Assembly: GCA_023404805.1 (NCBI GenBank)
Contig: JAEYAL010000313.1
Location: 1-21,720, forward strand
Length of the DNA stretch: 21,720 nucleotides
Direction: 5' to 3'
DNA from: Actinomycetes bacterium
Lineage (GTDB): Bacteria > Actinomycetota > Thermoleophilia > Solirubrobacterales > Solirubrobacteraceae
The position numbers were made by a program, and so were the translations under genes. The number at the start of each line of letters is the position of its first letter. Position 1 is the first letter of the stretch. Positions 19,975-21,720 of the stretch are shown here, one piece after another. The notes below the pieces were generated by a model. That model made no database searches and had not been told where the DNA came from. It worked only from the letters and a program-made list of their open reading frames with translations.

Positions 19975-21594
19975 ATGTTCTCCGCTCGACGAGCGCTGTC
20001 GCTGGCCCTTGGCCTGCTTGCGCTTGCCCCTGTCTCCTCCGCCTCCGCCGCCTCGGCGCCCGCCGGCTTCTTCGCCCTCGGCGACCGCGCCTGGCCGTCA
20101 ACTTCGATCCTCGACCGCGAGCAGGGCAAAGGCCTGGCCAGCTGGCGGATCGCGCTCGACTACGGCGCGATCGGCGCGACGCAGGGGAAGCTCGACTTCA
20201 GCGGCGTCGACGGCCTCGTCGGCTCGATGGCGCGCCGCGGCGTGCGCCCGTTTTTCGTGCTGACCGGCTGCCCGGCGTGGTCATGCGCTGCCGGGGCCCC
20301 GCCGACGTCGGGGCAGCAGCTCACCGACTGGAAGGCGTTTGTCACGGCGTCCGTGCGCCGCTACGGCGCCGCTGGCACCTACTGGTCGGCCAACACGTCG
20401 GTGCCGAAGCTGCCCGTGAACGCCTGGCAGGTTTTCAACGAGGTCAACGGCGCGGGCGCGTGGCCAAACCCGAGCGCGGCAGCGTACGCGCCGTTCCTCG
20501 CGGCCACGAACACCACGATCAAGGCCGTCGACCCCGCGGCGAAGACCGTGCTCTCGGGGTTGCCGGAGAAGATGACGATCTGGCTCAAGGACTACCTGCC
20601 GGCGCTGTACGCGCAGCCAGGGTTCAAGACGTCGTTCGACGTGCTCGCGATCCACGGCTACACCGCGCTGCCCGCCGACGTGGCGAAGATCCTCGACCTC
20701 ACGAAGACGATCGCCACGCAGAACGGCGACGCCTCGCGGCCGATCTGGATCACCGAGCTGGGCTGGTCGACCGGCGGCCCGGCGCACCCGTTCACGGTGA
20801 CGGAGGCGACGCAGGCGGCGAACCTGCAAGCGGCGGGCGACGTGCTCATCGCGTGCGCCGCTCGCTGGAACTTGCAGCGGGCGTACTGGTTCGGCTACCG
20901 CGACGCCACGCCGTCGGGCACGGACTACTGGGGCTTCCACACCGGCCTGACCCGCACCGACGGCAACGCCAAGCCCGCGCTCGCCGCGTTCGACGAGTAC
21001 ACCTCGGGCGCGGCGCTCGCCGGAGCGCGCGCCGCGAGCTGCCCGCTGCCGGGCGGCACGACGATCGACTCGACGGCGCCCAACACGTCGATCGCATCAG
21101 GCCCCGGTGTCCGCACCGCGGACACGCGCCCTGCGTACCGGTTCGCCGCCACCGAGGCGGGCGTGCGGTACGAGTGCCACTACCTCGGCTCGCCGTGGGC
21201 GGCCTGCGCGCCGGACGCCTCCGGCACCTGGCGCCCGGCGGCCGCGCTGCCGCAGGGCTCCCAGACGCTCGAGGTCCGCGCGATCGACCCGAGCGGCAAC
21301 GTCGACGCGACGCCTGCGGCGTCGACCACGATCATCGACCTGACCCCGCCCGACACCTACATCGCGGGCACGTTCGGCAACGTCAAGGCGCTGCTCAACA
21401 CGCTCACGCTCTCGGCCAACGAACCCGTGACGAAGTACGAGTGCAAGATCGACGCGGGGGCTTGGGCGGCGTGCTCGACGACGTACTCGTTCACGTTGCC
21501 GCTCGGCGCGCACACCGTGAGCGTCCGGTCGTACGACCTGGCCGGAAATGTCGACCCGAACCCTGCCCAGCCTTGGTACCAGGTGGCCGGCTGA
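19975..21594 (+). CDS. secreted clan-A-type glycoside hydrolase with Ig-like repeats
   Basis: This encodes 539 residues. A signal peptide covers 1-25 (ALSLALGLLALAPVSSASA). The catalytic TIM-barrel (about 30-350) shows WQVFNEVNG with the acid/base Glu156 and IWITELGWST with the nucleophile Glu261, the two strand-end Glu residues of clan GH-A (families such as GH5 and GH39). FDVLAIHGYT and AYWFGYRD are also typical strand segments. Two Ig-like repeats follow (about 365-455 and 455-539), each with the pattern Y-E-C, W-A-A-C, L-x2-G-x-H/Q, V-R, D-x-x-GNVD, common in actinobacterial surface proteins. It probably degrades a plant or microbial polysaccharide outside the cell; family and substrate are uncertain. 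Confidence 0.87.
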   Translation: MFSARRALSLALGLLALAPVSSASAASAPAGFFALGDRAWPSTSILDREQGKGLASWRIALDYGAIGATQGKLDFSGVDGLVGSMARRGVRPFFVLTGCPAWSCAAGAPPTSGQQLTDWKAFVTASVRRYGAAGTYWSANTSVPKLPVNAWQVFNEVNGAGAWPNPSAAAYAPFLAATNTTIKAVDPAAKTVLSGLPEKMTIWLKDYLPALYAQPGFKTSFDVLAIHGYTALPADVAKILDLTKTIATQNGDASRPIWITELGWSTGGPAHPFTVTEATQAANLQAAGDVLIACAARWNLQRAYWFGYRDATPSGTDYWGFHTGLTRTDGNAKPALAAFDEYTSGAALAGARAASCPLPGGTTIDSTAPNTSIASGPGVRTADTRPAYRFAATEAGVRYECHYLGSPWAACAPDASGTWRPAAALPQGSQTLEVRAIDPSGNVDATPAASTTIIDLTPPDTYIAGTFGNVKALLNTLTLSANEPVTKYECKIDAGAWAACSTTYSFTLPLGAHTVSVRSYDLAGNVDPNPAQPWYQVAG

Positions 21595-21720
21595 GCGCTT
21601 CGTCCGCAGGAGCGGCGCCAGGGGCGCGACCAACCGTGCACCGCCCGCGGTCCCACGGTCTGGCGACACGAACCTAGGTTGACGAGTACGGCCTGGGCCC
21701 CCAGCCCCCCCCCCCCGCCG
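21595..21720. other. window end with C12 tract
   Basis: No gene is seen. A run of 12 C residues lies at 21705-21716, close to the last base. It may be a true homopolymer or an assembly artefact. Confidence 0.4.

Noticed and set aside
19725..21677. 650-codon plus-strand frame overlapping the glycoside hydrolase
   Set aside because: It is the shifted frame of the hydrolase gene, Arg-rich with no recognisable domain, while the chosen frame has a signal peptide and both catalytic Glu residues.
21705..21716. Phase-variable poly-C tract
   Set aside because: It is not inside or upstream of any visible gene and lies at the window edge, so an assembly artefact cannot be excluded.

Overview
The window is high-GC DNA from an actinobacterium-like genome. 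The N-terminus of the secreted collagen-like protein at the left (RHLRANGVAYLALFVALSGTSYA) is a type I associate with Solirubrobacterales (Thermoleophilia). No rRNA or tRNA is present to confirm this, so the placement is an inference.

Layout. (1) Positions 1-1015 are host DNA with the collagen-like gene. (2) Positions 1016-12166 are an integrated mobile element of about 11.1 kb, bounded by a 44-bp direct repeat with one mismatch. The right copy is the 3' end of an acyl-CoA dehydrogenase (ACAD) gene. The left copy is the orphaned original 3' end, which encodes the same last residues with one synonymous difference. (3) Positions 12123-21720 are host chromosome: the ACAD; an MMPL-family exporter divergent from a MarR regulator; a secreted Pro-rich protein; a patatin-like phospholipase; an alpha/beta hydrolase; and a secreted glycoside hydrolase with Ig-like repeats.

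The element, left to right: two tandem paralogous proteins with a HEPN-type R-N-x3-H motif (likely cargo, possibly defence or toxin); a minus-strand run of eight tightly packed small genes, at least two encoding XRE-type HTH proteins and two looking like winged-helix proteins, the last one frameshifted; a divergent plus-strand unit that includes an XRE regulator with an operator over its own start codon, a 50-aa membrane peptide and a RepA-like RecA-fold ATPase; about 490 bp of noncoding DNA with iteron-like TTCGGGCC repeats (candidate replication origin); small unknown genes; a small serine recombinase with an inverted repeat across its promoter; more small genes; and a tyrosine integrase coupled to an excisionase-like HTH protein next to the right att site. 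Paired CGGGGACA motifs inside both ends look like integrase arm sites. I see no capsid, terminase, relaxase or conjugation gene. The best reading is a self-excising element with its own replication module, such as a phage satellite or small integrative plasmid.

Many genes in both element and host begin 6-7 bases after a TANNNT box with no room for a ribosome binding site, so leaderless transcripts look common here. The observations I would follow first are the paired HEPN-like genes, the Rep/iteron module and the use of a fatty-acid gene as att site.
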